Positions 31,520 through 40,882 of a DNA stretch of 64,000 nucleotides are shown in pieces. The number at the start of each line of letters is the position of its first letter. The first letter of the stretch is position 1. The stretch is from Thermofilum sp. (GTDB lineage: Archaea > Thermoproteota > Thermoprotei > Thermofilales > Thermofilaceae): the NCBI GenBank assembly GCA_038741495.1, contig JAVYKX010000001.1, positions 552,918-616,917 on the forward strand, in the 5' to 3' direction. A program made the translations under genes and the position numbers. The notes below the pieces were generated by a model. The model saw nothing but the letters and a program-made list of their open reading frames with translations. It was not told the origin of the DNA and ran no database searches.

Positions 31520-32943
31520 GCGCGCTTAGCCCTCCTCAAGAGCGATGCACCGATGTCTAGCCCCCTCCACTCAATTTCGAGGCCCGCTGCTCTGATCGCT
31601 TCGAAGCACTCCTCCTCGGTGAGGCCGAGAGCTGTAAGCTCTCGGATCACTTGGTCGAGAGTCTTTCCCTCGGCGTTCTCGAGGAGCTTCAGCGCTTCTG
31701 GAGGCACCTTCCTGGCTTCGCGCAGCTCTTCGCGCGGCTCTCGCCTCTCCACCTCCAGCGACTTGAGGATCCTGTAGACGCGCTCCACGGGGACTTTCCT
31801 TCGGAAAGTGATCACCGTGTGCGGCAGGTCGAGCGGGCCTGTAGCGCAGGCCCCCTCTTCGTCTACCGCAACGATCATCGTGACGCCGCTCAGGGCCCTG
31901 AGCTTCTCAACCTTCCTCTTGAGGTAGCCCGGGGTCCAGAAGCCCACAATCTCCATGTACACCTTCACCCCGTTCTTCTCGAAAGCGAAGTCGGGGATCA
32001 GCACGTGGCTCCCGGCGACCAGCGGCTCAGGCTCCCTGACGATAGACCAGCCGCTGCCAGCGGAAAGGAAGCTCTTGTGGAACTCTCTCTCCACGCTGCT
32101 GTCGTACTCGACGGGCTGCGGCTCGCGCTTCGGCAGCGGCGGCGCGGAATCGCTGCTCAGCTCGAAGAGGAGCTGGCCGCGCCTCCCTTTAATCTGAGCG
32201 GAGACGCTCCAGTGCTCGGCGGCCACGATGAAGGGGAGGAGCTTCGCCAGCCTTGTCCCGTACCTCTCGGTCTGCCTGAGCAGGCTGGCGGGCCCCTCGA
32301 GCTCGAGGACCAGCATGCTTCCCGAGGCGGAGGCTGTGTACATGAGCCCCAGCCTCTTCACCCAGCGGAGCAGGTGCTTCACCTCAGTTCCCGAGGCGCG
32401 GATCGCAGCCTTGATGTTCAGAGCCCTGAAGAGGACGGTCTGGGCAGCGGAGAGGTTGTACTCGCGGATCAGATCCTCAGGCTTCACGGGCTCGAAGCGG
32501 GAGAGCGTCTCCTCATCTTCGTGCACTGCTTTCAGCGCAACCTCCACTTCCTCCGGCTTGAGCCCCAGCTTCCCCGCTACCTCTCTGACGACCGATGCTC
32601 GCTCTGCTTCTGACACGGCTGCGCCCAGCCTGCCAGCAGCCCGGAAGACTTCTAGCCTGACGCGCACAGGCTCCACGGGCAGTTGCGGCGCCGAGAAGGT
32701 GGACTCGCGGAGGAGGATGTGCGCGAGCCCCCTGACGACCTTGTAGTGGACACCTAGCCGGAAAGCTCTCTCCTCGATCTCGCCCAGCTTCTCCTCCAGC
32801 TCGCCCCGCTTTCTACCGACGTGCTCCTCGAAGGTTCTAACCAGCTCCTCGGCGATGTACAGCTCTTCCTCGCGCATCGTGAGGAAGAGCGGGAGGAGCC
32901 TGCCCCTAGCTGCCCTGACCACCAGCAGCTCCGCCGGCAGCAA
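31516..32943 (-). CDS. bax1: Bax1 nuclease (DUF790), XPB partner
   Basis: 475 residues, the usual size. The N-terminal 250 residues contain the Cas2-like/helical parts of DUF790. The nuclease core is IPDFAFEKNGVKVYMEIVGFW, with the P-D and E-I residues of a restriction-type fold, followed by TPGYLKRKVEKL. In archaea Bax1 binds XPB, and the pair makes incisions in bubble DNA, a candidate nucleotide-excision machinery. xpb is divergent with 48 bp between the starts, so the two share a control region. The 3' end overlaps the convergent surface-protein gene by 4 bp. Confidence 0.88.
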   Translation of the reverse strand: MLPAELLVVRAARGRLLPLFLTMREEELYIAEELVRTFEEHVGRKRGELEEKLGEIEERAFRLGVHYKVVRGLAHILLRESTFSAPQLPVEPVRVRLEVFRAAGRLGAAVSEAERASVVREVAGKLGLKPEEVEVALKAVHEDEETLSRFEPVKPEDLIREYNLSAAQTVLFRALNIKAAIRASGTEVKHLLRWVKRLGLMYTASASGSMLVLELEGPASLLRQTERYGTRLAKLLPFIVAAEHWSVSAQIKGRRGQLLFELSSDSAPPLPKREPQPVEYDSSVEREFHKSFLSAGSGWSIVREPEPLVAGSHVLIPDFAFEKNGVKVYMEIVGFWTPGYLKRKVEKLRALSGVTMIVAVDEEGACATGPLDLPHTVITFRRKVPVERVYRILKSLEVERREPREELREARKVPPEALKLLENAEGKTLDQVIRELTALGLTEEECFEAIRAAGLEIEWRGLDIGASLLRRAKRA

Positions 32944-32991
32944 AGCCCTCTAGCGTTACCTCAGGCGCAGGCTCAAATACCTGTCCTCTTA

Positions 32992-34359
32992 GTGAGCAGG
33001 GGGCGCCGCTTGGAGCTAGTTTACGACCGCGGAACAATCCTCCTGGTCGGTGCACCGCCTAGCTTCAAGCCGCCCCCGTACTTCAGGTACGACCCCCGGG
33101 TCAGGGCCTACAGGGCGCTAGCCAAGGACTACTGGAGGGCGCTGAGCGACCTGCCAGGGGTCAGGGACAGCGTGCTGTCCGAGCCGGAGTGCGCGTGGAG
33201 CAGCGCGAGCATCCCTCTGAGGCCCTACCAGGAGGATGCTCTCGAAGCTTGGCTCGCCTCCGGCATGAGAGGGGTTGTCGTGCTGCCCACAGGCGCTGGA
33301 AAAACCAGGGTTGCTCTAGTCGCGGTCGCGGAGCTCCGGTGCCCCACGCTCGTCGTCGTGCCGACGCTGGAGCTAGTGGATCAGTGGTCGAGGGAGGTTC
33401 GCAGGCTGCTGAGAATGGAGGCCGCGGAGTTCACAGGGGAGTCGAAGGAAGTGGGCTGCGTCACGGTGGCAACGTACAGCTCCGCCTACTTGAACGCGGA
33501 GCAGCTCGGGAACAGGTTCCGCCTCCTCGTCTTCGACGAGGTGCACCACCTCCCCGGCGAGGCTTACAGGCAGATCGCAGAGCTCGCAGCAGCGCCGTGG
33601 CGCATGGGCCTCACAGCCACGCCTGAGCGCCCCGACGGGCTGCACCAGCTTCTCCCCGACCTCGTCGGGCCCATCGTGTACCGGGCTTCGCCCTCGGAGC
33701 TGCGCGGCAGGTACCTCGCCGAGTTCGAAGTGGTGCGCATCCACGTCGACATGCCGGAGAGCGAGAGGAAGAAGTACGAGGCTCTCGTGGAGAGGTACGA
33801 GAGGATTCTCTCCAGCCTCGGCCTCCGCGTGCGGACTAGGGAGGATTTCGAGAAGCTCGTGCTGCTGAGCTCGAGGAGCCTAGAGGCCAGGGAGGCTCTG
33901 CTCTCCCTGCTCGAGGCGAGGAAGCTCGCTTTCAGCGCTGAGGCGAAGCTCGAGAAGCTCGCCGAGATCCTGGAGAAGCACCGCGGCGACAAGATCATCA
34001 TCTTCACGGATAGCAACGAGCTGGTGCGCAGGATCTCGCTGAGGTTCCTCATCCCCGAGATCACCCACAAGACCAGCAAGGACGAGAGGAGGATAGTCCT
34101 AGAGATGTTCCGGAAAGGGGAGGTGAGGGCCATCGTCACGAGCCACGTTCTAGAGGAGGGGGTCGACGTCCCCGACGCCTCAGTAGCGGTGGTGATCAGC
34201 GGTACGGGCAGCCCCCGGGAGTTCATCCAGAGGCTGGGTAGGCTGCTCCGCCCCAGAGAGGGGAAGAAAGCAGTCCTCTACGAGCTTGTGGCGCGCGGCA
34301 CGAGGGAGGTCTACGTCTCCAGACGGAGGAGGGCTGGCCTCCGAAGCCGGAGAGCCTGA
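32992..34359 (+). CDS. xpb: XPB/Rad25-family DNA helicase
   Basis: 455 residues from the GTG at 32992. An N-terminal damage-recognition-like domain precedes motif I LPTGAGKT (98-105), motif II DEVHH (182-186), motif III LTATPERPDG, the RED motif R283-E284-D285, and motif VI RLGRLLRPREGK. This is the archaeal XPB architecture. It works with the divergent Bax1 in DNA opening and incision. A longer reading from 32821 would run inside bax1 and is rejected. Confidence 0.9.
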   Translation: MSRGRRLELVYDRGTILLVGAPPSFKPPPYFRYDPRVRAYRALAKDYWRALSDLPGVRDSVLSEPECAWSSASIPLRPYQEDALEAWLASGMRGVVVLPTGAGKTRVALVAVAELRCPTLVVVPTLELVDQWSREVRRLLRMEAAEFTGESKEVGCVTVATYSSAYLNAEQLGNRFRLLVFDEVHHLPGEAYRQIAELAAAPWRMGLTATPERPDGLHQLLPDLVGPIVYRASPSELRGRYLAEFEVVRIHVDMPESERKKYEALVERYERILSSLGLRVRTREDFEKLVLLSSRSLEAREALLSLLEARKLAFSAEAKLEKLAEILEKHRGDKIIIFTDSNELVRRISLRFLIPEITHKTSKDERRIVLEMFRKGEVRAIVTSHVLEEGVDVPDASVAVVISGTGSPREFIQRLGRLLRPREGKKAVLYELVARGTREVYVSRRRRAGLRSRRA

Positions 34360-34436
34360 GCTTCCCGTGACGTTGCCGCGCGCAAGCCGGAAAAACACCC
34401 TACCGTAAGCCTTCCCGTAAGGAGGGAGTTTGAGTG

Positions 34437-36617
34437 CTAGCCAGAGCTGCGGCCGGCTAGCTCGAGAGGTATTTCAGCTACCTGGTTGAAGCTGTCCGCG
34501 TCAAACACCCTGACCTGGCTCGGGGAGACCGTGTAGATCTCGCTTCCGATGTAGAGGCTCCTCGAAGCCCCCGGGTGCTCCAGGAGGGTCGTGAAGCTCA
34601 CAGCCCTCTCCTTGATTTCGAAGACCGCGACCCCTTCTATGTTGCCCCGAGCGGTCAAGGGGATGAGCGCCAAGCTCCTGCTGAGCCAGACCTGAACCGC
34701 GTGGTGGTCCTGGAGGGCTGGCGAGTAAGCACCAGCCAGCTTGACGCTCGAGATTTCGCGCATCGCGCCGGGGTCTGAGACGTCGAAAAGCGAGACTTTC
34801 AGGGAGCTGCTGTCCGGGTCGAGGCCTACCCCCAGGAGGAGGCCGCCGGGCAGCGGGTGAAGGTACTCGCTGAAGCCCGGAATCTTCACGTAGCCGAGGA
34901 CTCTCGGCGCAGCCGGGTCGGAGACATCGATCGCGAAGAGCGGGTCGACGTTCCGGTAAGTGACCAGGTAGAACGTGTCGCCTACCAGGCGGCTCGAGTA
35001 CACTCTCTCGCCCGGCGCGAGCCCAGACAGGTTGCCCACGACCTTCAGGTCGGCCAGCCTAACGGTGAAAACACAGTTGTCAGGCTCTAGCGCCTCAGGC
35101 CAGAGGCTCACGTAGAACCTGCGCCACCCCGCCGGGTACTGCGTCGTGTTCGGCTTAACCACCTTCTCCACGCACCGCGCCTCTTCGCACTCCACGACCC
35201 TGAGCTCGCCGGGCTCGCGCGGAACCACTCTCGGCCCCTCCACGACGACGCCCTTAACCACCCAAGCGGCTCGCGTTGCCGCGACGATGAAGTACCCTCT
35301 GTGTTCCTCCATGGAGAACTGGTCCAGCACAACCCCCGGGACCGAGAAGGAGCCCAAGTAGCCGACCGCCGTGCCGTTAACGCGGAAGACGTGGAAGCTC
35401 GTGCCATCCCAGCTGAGCCTCACCCTGGCGGCAGCCTCCGCAGCTAGCCTGTGAGCCTCTTCGAAGGAGAGCCTCGAGATGTACTCGAGGAAGGCTTCGA
35501 GCGCTCCCGTGATGTTGCCGCGCGCGAGCTGGGAAACCATCCTGCTGTAAAGCTCCTCCGGGACGAGCCCGGAGAGGCTGCGGAGGAACTGCTCGTAGAG
35601 CTCCTCCACCCTGGGCGCTGCAGAGTAGCCTACGTACAGGCGCTCCCCGCTCATGTAGAACCAGCCGCGCCCGCTGAGCTCGGTGAGTATGGAGAGCGTC
35701 TCCACTCTACCTGCCAGCAGGTCTAGCGCAAGGACGTTAACGTACCCGTTAGCCCGCGGGCTCACAGCCACAACTCTTCCGGGGTCGATGGGCCTGCCGT
35801 TAACCTCGGGGATCTCTACCTCCGCGATCGGCTGCAAGGCCACGAGGTAAACGTTTCTCCCGGTCATCCTCGAGGCGGAGAACCAGCCAGTGACTGTAGC
35901 GTTGCTCAGAAGCCTGGGCTTCGCCGGGTCGCTGATGTCGTAGACCAGCAGGGCTGAGATGGGCTTCCCCGGGGAAGGCACCCTGTCGACTGGGAGCACC
36001 CGGTACTCCGGAGCCGCGCACACCACGATCAGCTTGCTGTCCGCGATGTAGACGCCGCGGGGGGCGAGCGGGAGCTCGACGACGCTTGCAACGCGCCTCT
36101 GAGCAGCGCTGACCAGGTAGACTCTCGAACCCGAAACGGCGGCGATCACGCGCCCGTCCGTCTTCACTATGTCGGGCTCGTCAACCCCCTCCACCTGGAT
36201 GTTCGTTCGAGAATACTCGGGCCCAGCTTTCTCCTGCGCCACCGAGAGCGGAAAAGATGCGGGCGCAGCTCTCCCAACGTAGATGGGGAGGATGGGGGTG
36301 GTTGAGAGGTACTCGCTGAGGCGCTCTGCCTCTAGCTCTGCTTCCCTGAGCGCTGAGACGAAGTTCTTCAGCTCGCTAAGCGAGCTGAAAGTCCTCAACC
36401 CTGGGGGCACGTTAAGCGCGGCGGTGGAGATAGGGGCCTCGAAACCCTCCTGCCGGGGCGTCCCCACCGGCTGGGTAGGAGCGCGGGGGGCGACCTGGAC
36501 CGCGAGCATCGACAGCAGCTGCGGGATCGCGAAGCCGACTAGCAGCGCTAAGGCGAGCGTGAGAGCCCACCTGGCAGTCTTCCTGTAGCTCCCCCTGCCG
36601 CTACTTCCTCGGCTCAT
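34437..36617 (-). CDS. Surface beta-propeller protein (COG4880 type)
   Basis: About 726 residues. After a basic start there is a membrane helix (WALTLALALLVGFAIPQLL), then a linker. The diagnostic TNIQVEGVDEPDIVKTDG precedes a long series of propeller blades (for example VYLVSAAQRRVASVVELP and VLLVYDISDPAKPRLL, FAIDVSDPAAPRVLGYV). COG4880 proteins are secreted or anchored proteins of unknown role in archaea and some bacteria. An ATG at 36626 lies 3 codons upstream. The membrane-anchored HTH gene is divergent with a short gap, hinting at dedicated control. Confidence 0.8.
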   Translation of the reverse strand: MSRGSSGRGSYRKTARWALTLALALLVGFAIPQLLSMLAVQVAPRAPTQPVGTPRQEGFEAPISTAALNVPPGLRTFSSLSELKNFVSALREAELEAERLSEYLSTTPILPIYVGRAAPASFPLSVAQEKAGPEYSRTNIQVEGVDEPDIVKTDGRVIAAVSGSRVYLVSAAQRRVASVVELPLAPRGVYIADSKLIVVCAAPEYRVLPVDRVPSPGKPISALLVYDISDPAKPRLLSNATVTGWFSASRMTGRNVYLVALQPIAEVEIPEVNGRPIDPGRVVAVSPRANGYVNVLALDLLAGRVETLSILTELSGRGWFYMSGERLYVGYSAAPRVEELYEQFLRSLSGLVPEELYSRMVSQLARGNITGALEAFLEYISRLSFEEAHRLAAEAAARVRLSWDGTSFHVFRVNGTAVGYLGSFSVPGVVLDQFSMEEHRGYFIVAATRAAWVVKGVVVEGPRVVPREPGELRVVECEEARCVEKVVKPNTTQYPAGWRRFYVSLWPEALEPDNCVFTVRLADLKVVGNLSGLAPGERVYSSRLVGDTFYLVTYRNVDPLFAIDVSDPAAPRVLGYVKIPGFSEYLHPLPGGLLLGVGLDPDSSSLKVSLFDVSDPGAMREISSVKLAGAYSPALQDHHAVQVWLSRSLALIPLTARGNIEGVAVFEIKERAVSFTTLLEHPGASRSLYIGSEIYTVSPSQVRVFDADSFNQVAEIPLELAGRSSG

Positions 36618-36734
36618 CGTCAACACAGCGGGGGCGGCTACCTAAAACTCTGAAGGTTGAACGAGCTTGTTCAGCACGCTGGACAGACGGCGAGCCGGGC
36701 AAAGCTTTTCTACTATCGCGCCTCTCCCTGCACA

Positions 36735-37130
36735 GTGTCGGACGAGGAGCTGACCGGCAACGCTCTCAAAATCTACCTGCAGATCCTCGCTAGCAGGAAG
36801 CCTGTCGGCGTCAGGGAGCTGGCTAGGGCGCTAGACCTCCCCGTAAGCACGGTGCACTACCACCTTAAGAAGCTGGAAGAAGAGGACCTGGTTCGGAGGA
36901 GCAGCGACGGCTACGTCGTTTCCCGCACCGTCGTCCCTCCCGGCTACGTGCTCCTCGCCGGCAGGCCGTTCAAGAGGCTCGCCGTCTACGGCGCCTTCTT
37001 CACCGGCTTCTCCCTGGGTGAAGTTTACCTCTGTCTCGCCACAGGAGTAACCCTGGAGCGGGCAGCGCTCGCAGCGGTCACGGCCCTGGCGGCAGCTCTC
37101 TTTCTCATCGAGTCGCGGGCCGCGCGGTGA
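36735..37130 (+). CDS. Winged-helix transcription regulator with C-terminal membrane helices
   Basis: 131 residues from the GTG at 36735; the longer reading from 36657 has no coding-like start. Residues 4-60 form a winged helix (ALKIYLQILASRKPVGVRELARAL, VSTVHYHLKKLEEEDLVRR). Residues 75-125 form two hydrophobic helices (LAVYGAFFTGFSLGEVYLCL, AALAAVTALAAALFLI). This is a one-component, membrane-tethered HTH. It is divergent from the beta-propeller gene and may control it. A weak TATA-like AAGCTTTTC lies about 32 bp upstream. Confidence 0.75.
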   Translation: MSDEELTGNALKIYLQILASRKPVGVRELARALDLPVSTVHYHLKKLEEEDLVRRSSDGYVVSRTVVPPGYVLLAGRPFKRLAVYGAFFTGFSLGEVYLCLATGVTLERAALAAVTALAAALFLIESRAAR

Positions 37131-37168
37131 CGCAGAGCGCTTTTTAGCTAGCACTCGCTAGTGCCGGG

Positions 37169-37708
37169 GTGCCAGTGCAGGAGATGTGGGAGCGCTTTCA
37201 GCTTCGCGGCGGCGAGGCTCCGGCTAGCGGGCGGGGCTGCGGCGCGGAGCCCTCGAGGGGCTTCTTCACGAGCGCTTTCTGCCGCAGCTGCGGCTTGTGC
37301 TGCAGAGCTACCGAGATGATCCTCCTGAGGAAGGATGTGGAGCGCCTCGAGCGGCTGGGCTACCGCAGAGGGGACTTCGCGGTCGAGAGCGGGGGGTTCG
37401 CGCGCCTGAGGAACGTGGACGGCTACTGCTACTTCTACGACAAGGCTACCGGGCTCTGCAGGGTGTACGAGCATAGGCCCCTGGGCTGCAGGCTTTACCC
37501 GCTCGTGTTCGACGAGGCGAGGGGTGTGCTCCTCGATCCGGAGTGCCCGCTCAGCAGCTTCTTCGCCGAGGACTGTTCCTGTCTCCGCGCCGCGCTGCCC
37601 GTGCTGCGCAGCGTGCTTGAAGCGCTGGGCGAGGAGTACGGTGTCAGGTACGATGAGCGTGTCTTCGAGCAGTCTTCGAAAAAGCTTCTGAGCAGCTGCA
37701 GGCCTTAA
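37169..37708 (+). CDS. YkgJ-type cysteine-cluster protein
   Basis: 179 residues. FCRSCGLCCRATEM (CX2CX2CC) near 37-50 and YCYFYD...CRVYEHRPLGCRLYP later give the eight-cysteine metal or Fe-S site of the YkgJ/CxxCxxCC family. A further DCSC motif follows near 148. Family members are of uncertain function and probably bind zinc or an iron-sulfur cluster. It overlaps the end of the convergent acetyltransferase gene by 4 bp. Confidence 0.82.
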   Translation: MPVQEMWERFQLRGGEAPASGRGCGAEPSRGFFTSAFCRSCGLCCRATEMILLRKDVERLERLGYRRGDFAVESGGFARLRNVDGYCYFYDKATGLCRVYEHRPLGCRLYPLVFDEARGVLLDPECPLSSFFAEDCSCLRAALPVLRSVLEALGEEYGVRYDERVFEQSSKKLLSSCRP

Positions 37709-38451
37709 TCCTCCTCCAGGTCTTTAGCGAGAAGGTACTCTGTGCGGTGCGTCCTGAAGCCGGAGCGGTACAGCTCCTCGACGATCACCTCCTTCGAGGC
37801 GTCCACTGGGATTACCACCCTCTCCGAGCCCTTCTCGACGCTCACGCTCCTGAGGCCGTGCAGGAGCGCTCTCAGAGCCTCCAGCGAGCTGTACGAGGAG
37901 ATCGCCATGTAGTCCACGAGCAGCTCGTCGTCTGCTGTGAACTCCGCTAACCCTCTCACCCGCTTACCCCTGTAGGCTAGGAGCACCTCCTCACCACCCT
38001 GGTACCTCTTGTAAACCATCCTGTCGACAGGCTCCGTCAGCGTGCTCCACCAAGTAGTCGGCTTAAAGCTCCTCAGTCTGCCGAGCACGCTCGCCCGCTT
38101 CAGCTTCAGAGCGTAGCCGTTGGGGAGGCTTTCGGGGAGCTTAGCCGGCTCCGCGCTCATGATGAGGATAACTCCTAGGACGCTGTAGCCCCGCCGCAGG
38201 TAGAAGTCCAGAGCCCTGAAGTTCCCCTCCTTCACGCTCAGCGCTACGCGCTCTACTCCCTCGCTCTTGAGGACGCTCTCGAGGTCCTCGAGGAGCCTTC
38301 CCCCAATCCCCTTGTCCCTGAACGCCGGGTCCACGGCCAAACTGTCGACGTAAGCCTGGCTCCTGCGCTTGTAAGCTATCACGAAGCCCGCGACCTCGCC
38401 CCCGACTTCAGCTACGAGAACCTTCCTCCTCCTCGAGCGCACCGAGAGCAT
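37705..38451 (-). CDS. GNAT acetyltransferase, two-domain; start region unclear
   Basis: 248 residues from the ATG at 38451. VLVAEVGGEVAGFVIAYKRR, VDSLAVDPAFRDKGIGGRLL (acetyl-CoA loop) and NFRALDFYLRRGY form a standard GNAT core in the first 100 residues; a second GNAT-like half follows. Upstream and in frame the sequence reads LVIRPACLRDVEAIFRIHRR, the typical first strand and helix of GNAT enzymes. No ATG, GTG or TTG precedes it before a TGA; the only non-standard option seen is a CTG at 38577. Either the start is non-canonical or there is a sequence error or frameshift near 38570. Confidence 0.78.
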   Translation of the reverse strand: MLSVRSRRRKVLVAEVGGEVAGFVIAYKRRSQAYVDSLAVDPAFRDKGIGGRLLEDLESVLKSEGVERVALSVKEGNFRALDFYLRRGYSVLGVILIMSAEPAKLPESLPNGYALKLKRASVLGRLRSFKPTTWWSTLTEPVDRMVYKRYQGGEEVLLAYRGKRVRGLAEFTADDELLVDYMAISSYSSLEALRALLHGLRSVSVEKGSERVVIPVDASKEVIVEELYRSGFRTHRTEYLLAKDLEED

Positions 38452-38670
38452 AGCCTTGAACCAGCCGAAATCCTCTTCGTCGAGGCCTTCGAGCGAGCGG
38501 CGGTGTATCCTGAAGATGGCCTCAACGTCTCTGAGGCAGGCAGGGCGGATAACAAGGGCTGCCTCGCTAGCTGGCAGGGGCTTACCGAGTCAACTCATTA
38601 CTTGAAACCACCTTGCGGGGACTCCCCTGCACAGCCCCCTTTAAGCTTTTCTACACGCTGCCGGAAACAG

Positions 38671-38677
38671 TTTTTAG
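38671..38677 (+). promoter_or_regulatory. TATA box of egsA
   Basis: TTTTTAG is centred 26 bp upstream of the ATG at 38700, supporting that start over upstream in-frame codons. Confidence 0.45.
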
Positions 38678-38699
38678 CCCCCAGCGCGGTGAGACGAGC

Positions 38700-39761
38700 A
38701 TGCGGATCAGGCCTTCGGGAAGCGCCCCCCTCCGCCTACCCAGCGTTGTGGTGATCGAGGAAGGCGCTCTGGAGGCTCTACCTCAAGTGTTGGCGGAGCT
38801 GGACTGCAGGAAGCTGCTCGTCGTGAGCGACGAGAACGTTTGGAAGCTTCTCGGCGACCGCTTAAGCTCGGCGCTGCGGGGGGAGGCGGAGATCCACCTT
38901 GCTTTCGCGCCGGGGAGCGACTACCCGACGCTGAACAGGCTAAGGCCTATCGTGACCGAGAACAACCCCTGCGCGGTTCTGGGGCTGGGGGGCGGGAGGC
39001 CTATCGACATGGCGAAGTACACGGCTCACCTGGAGCGGAAGCTTTTCGTGAGCGTCCCCACGGTGATAAGCCACGACGGCTTCGCCTCCCCGATCGTAGC
39101 GCTGAAGGACGAGCAGGGGAATCCCGTCTCCACCTTCACTTCCCCACCCCATGCCGTGATCGTAGACTTGTCGGTAGTCGCGAGCGCGCCGCGCCGCCTC
39201 CTGGCCAGCGGGGTCGGAGACATTCTCGGCAAGCTCACCAGCGTTGCGGACGCTAGGCTCGCTCAGCGTGAGGTGGGCGAGAAGGTGAGCGAGGCAGCTC
39301 TCGAGATGGCTCTCAGCGCCTACAGGATAGTTTCCTCGAGCATTGAGAAGCTGTCCACCTGGAACCTGGAGGGCGCGAAGCTCCTGGCGGAGGCCGGGCT
39401 ACTCGCGGGGATGGCGATGGCTGTCGCAGGGAGCAGTAGACCGTGCAGCGGGAGCGAGCACCTCTTCAGCCATGCGCTGGACAAGCTGTACCCTGGGAGG
39501 CGGAGCCTGCACGGCGAGCAGGTCGGCGTCGGCGCTGTCGTGAGCGCATACCTCCACGGCCTCGGCTGGGAGGAGCTCAAGAGGATGCTCCGGGCTGTGG
39601 GAGCGCCCGCGACAGTCAGAGAGCTTGGAGTAACCCCAGAGCAGGCTGCGGAGGCTCTCGCGGTGGCTCCTAGCTTGAGGGACCGGTACACGATTCTCCA
39701 CAAACTCAGGCTGGGTAGAGAAGAGGCTTTGAGGATACTGAGAGAAACAGGGGTTTCTTAA
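38700..39761 (+). CDS. egsA: sn-Glycerol-1-phosphate dehydrogenase
   Basis: 353 residues, the normal length. The iron-alcohol-dehydrogenase-type fold shows the nucleotide part (VLGLGGGRPIDMAKYTA) and the metal part: VPTVISHDGFASPIVAL, then HGEQVGVGAVVSAYLHG with catalytic metal histidines and SGSEHLFSHALDKL. It reduces dihydroxyacetone phosphate to glycerol-1-phosphate with NAD(P)H, the step that sets the stereochemistry of archaeal membrane lipids; this is strong evidence for an archaeal source. Confidence 0.95.
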   Translation: MRIRPSGSAPLRLPSVVVIEEGALEALPQVLAELDCRKLLVVSDENVWKLLGDRLSSALRGEAEIHLAFAPGSDYPTLNRLRPIVTENNPCAVLGLGGGRPIDMAKYTAHLERKLFVSVPTVISHDGFASPIVALKDEQGNPVSTFTSPPHAVIVDLSVVASAPRRLLASGVGDILGKLTSVADARLAQREVGEKVSEAALEMALSAYRIVSSSIEKLSTWNLEGAKLLAEAGLLAGMAMAVAGSSRPCSGSEHLFSHALDKLYPGRRSLHGEQVGVGAVVSAYLHGLGWEELKRMLRAVGAPATVRELGVTPEQAAEALAVAPSLRDRYTILHKLRLGREEALRILRETGVS

Positions 39762-39771
39762 AGCTGGTTAA

Positions 39772-40761
39772 TTACAGAGAGCTCAGGTAGGCGTCGATGC
39801 TCTGCGCGGCGAGGCGGCCGCTCCTCATCGCTAAGCCGATGTTCGAGGGCCCGTGCACGACGTCTCCAGCTGCGAAGAGCCCTTTCACGCCGGTCATGTA
39901 GTTCTCATCGACAGCGATTGTTCCGTCGCGGTTCAGCTTCACGCCGAGCTCGCTCAGCAGCCTGGGCGGCGTGGCTTCAAGCCCGACTGCAACTACTAGC
40001 GCGTCGAGAGGTAGCTCGAACTCGGACCCGGGGATCACCTCCGTGGGGGCTTTCCTGTCTGTCGTGGGCTTCACTCTAACTAGCTTCACCCCTGTAGCGC
40101 AGCAAGCTCCCGTTACCTCTAGCGGGATCACGTTCTCGAAAAACCTCACTCCGAGCTTCTCGAGGTGCTTGAGCATGTGCTTTGCTGGCGCTACGCTCAT
40201 AGGCCTCCTGTACAGGATGATGGGCCTGGCCTTGTACTCGTAGACAGCAAGCTCGCAGATATCGACAGCCGTTAAGCCCGCTCCCACGATCCCGACATCT
40301 CCCTCAAGCGGCGGGGGCTCATCGGAGCGGTAGCCGAGCTTGTAGGCCATGAAGTGGCTTATCCAGTCGAGCGCATCGTACACTTTGTGCTTATCTTCGC
40401 CGGGGATTCCGAGCTTCCTCCCCTTCCAGGTCCCCGTGGCGACGAGAACTGCGTCGTACTCGCTCAGCAGCTCCCGGAGTGCGCTGGAGTCTACTTCCCT
40501 GTTCACGACGAAGCGTACTCCAAGCCTCTTCAGCTGAGCGATACTTTCGCGTACATCCGATTTAGGGATCCGGAACTCTGGTATAGCGAAGAGGAGCATT
40601 CCGCCAGGCTCGGGAAGCCGGTCGTAGACGACCACTTCGTGGCCCCTGCAGGCAAGGTACCCTGCAGCGGCGAGGCCCGCGGGCCCTGACCCGATGACGG
40701 CGACTTTCCTGCCCGTAGGCTGAGGCGCTTCAGAGCAAGGAGCGATCTTGATCACTGGCAC
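39772..40761 (-). CDS. FAD/NAD(P) oxidoreductase, glutamate-synthase small-subunit type
   Basis: 329 residues. GSGPAGLAAAGYLACRGHEV is the FAD-binding dinucleotide fold, followed by RLPEPGGMLLFAIPEFRIPK, a sequence typical of GltD/NfnB-like proteins, a second nucleotide site GIVGAGLTAVDICELAV, and the C-terminal GLFAAGDVVHGPSNIGLAMRSG. The N-terminal Fe-S domain of full GltD is missing, so it is a stand-alone flavin module that transfers electrons from NAD(P)H to an unknown partner. The GTG start at 40761 has a strong AT-rich TATA element 28 bp upstream. Confidence 0.85.
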   Translation of the reverse strand: MPVIKIAPCSEAPQPTGRKVAVIGSGPAGLAAAGYLACRGHEVVVYDRLPEPGGMLLFAIPEFRIPKSDVRESIAQLKRLGVRFVVNREVDSSALRELLSEYDAVLVATGTWKGRKLGIPGEDKHKVYDALDWISHFMAYKLGYRSDEPPPLEGDVGIVGAGLTAVDICELAVYEYKARPIILYRRPMSVAPAKHMLKHLEKLGVRFFENVIPLEVTGACCATGVKLVRVKPTTDRKAPTEVIPGSEFELPLDALVVAVGLEATPPRLLSELGVKLNRDGTIAVDENYMTGVKGLFAAGDVVHGPSNIGLAMRSGRLAAQSIDAYLSSL

Positions 40762-40783
40762 GGATTAAAAATCTTTAAGGTGC

Positions 40784-40795
40784 TAATTAATATTA
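40784..40795 (-). promoter_or_regulatory. TATA box of the FAD oxidoreductase gene
   Basis: TAATATTAATTA is centred about 28 bp upstream of the GTG at 40761. Confidence 0.5.
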
Positions 40796-40882
40796 CCCTT
40801 TACTTTAGCAAAGACCGGTGGGACTGCTACACGTGGAGAAGAGCCCTCGGGAGCCCGCGCGGGCAGCCCCCTCTACATAGTC

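Noticed and set aside
31651-32613. A 320-residue plus-strand open frame opposite bax1
   Set aside because: It is a shadow of the well-supported DUF790 protein and has no promoter or domain.
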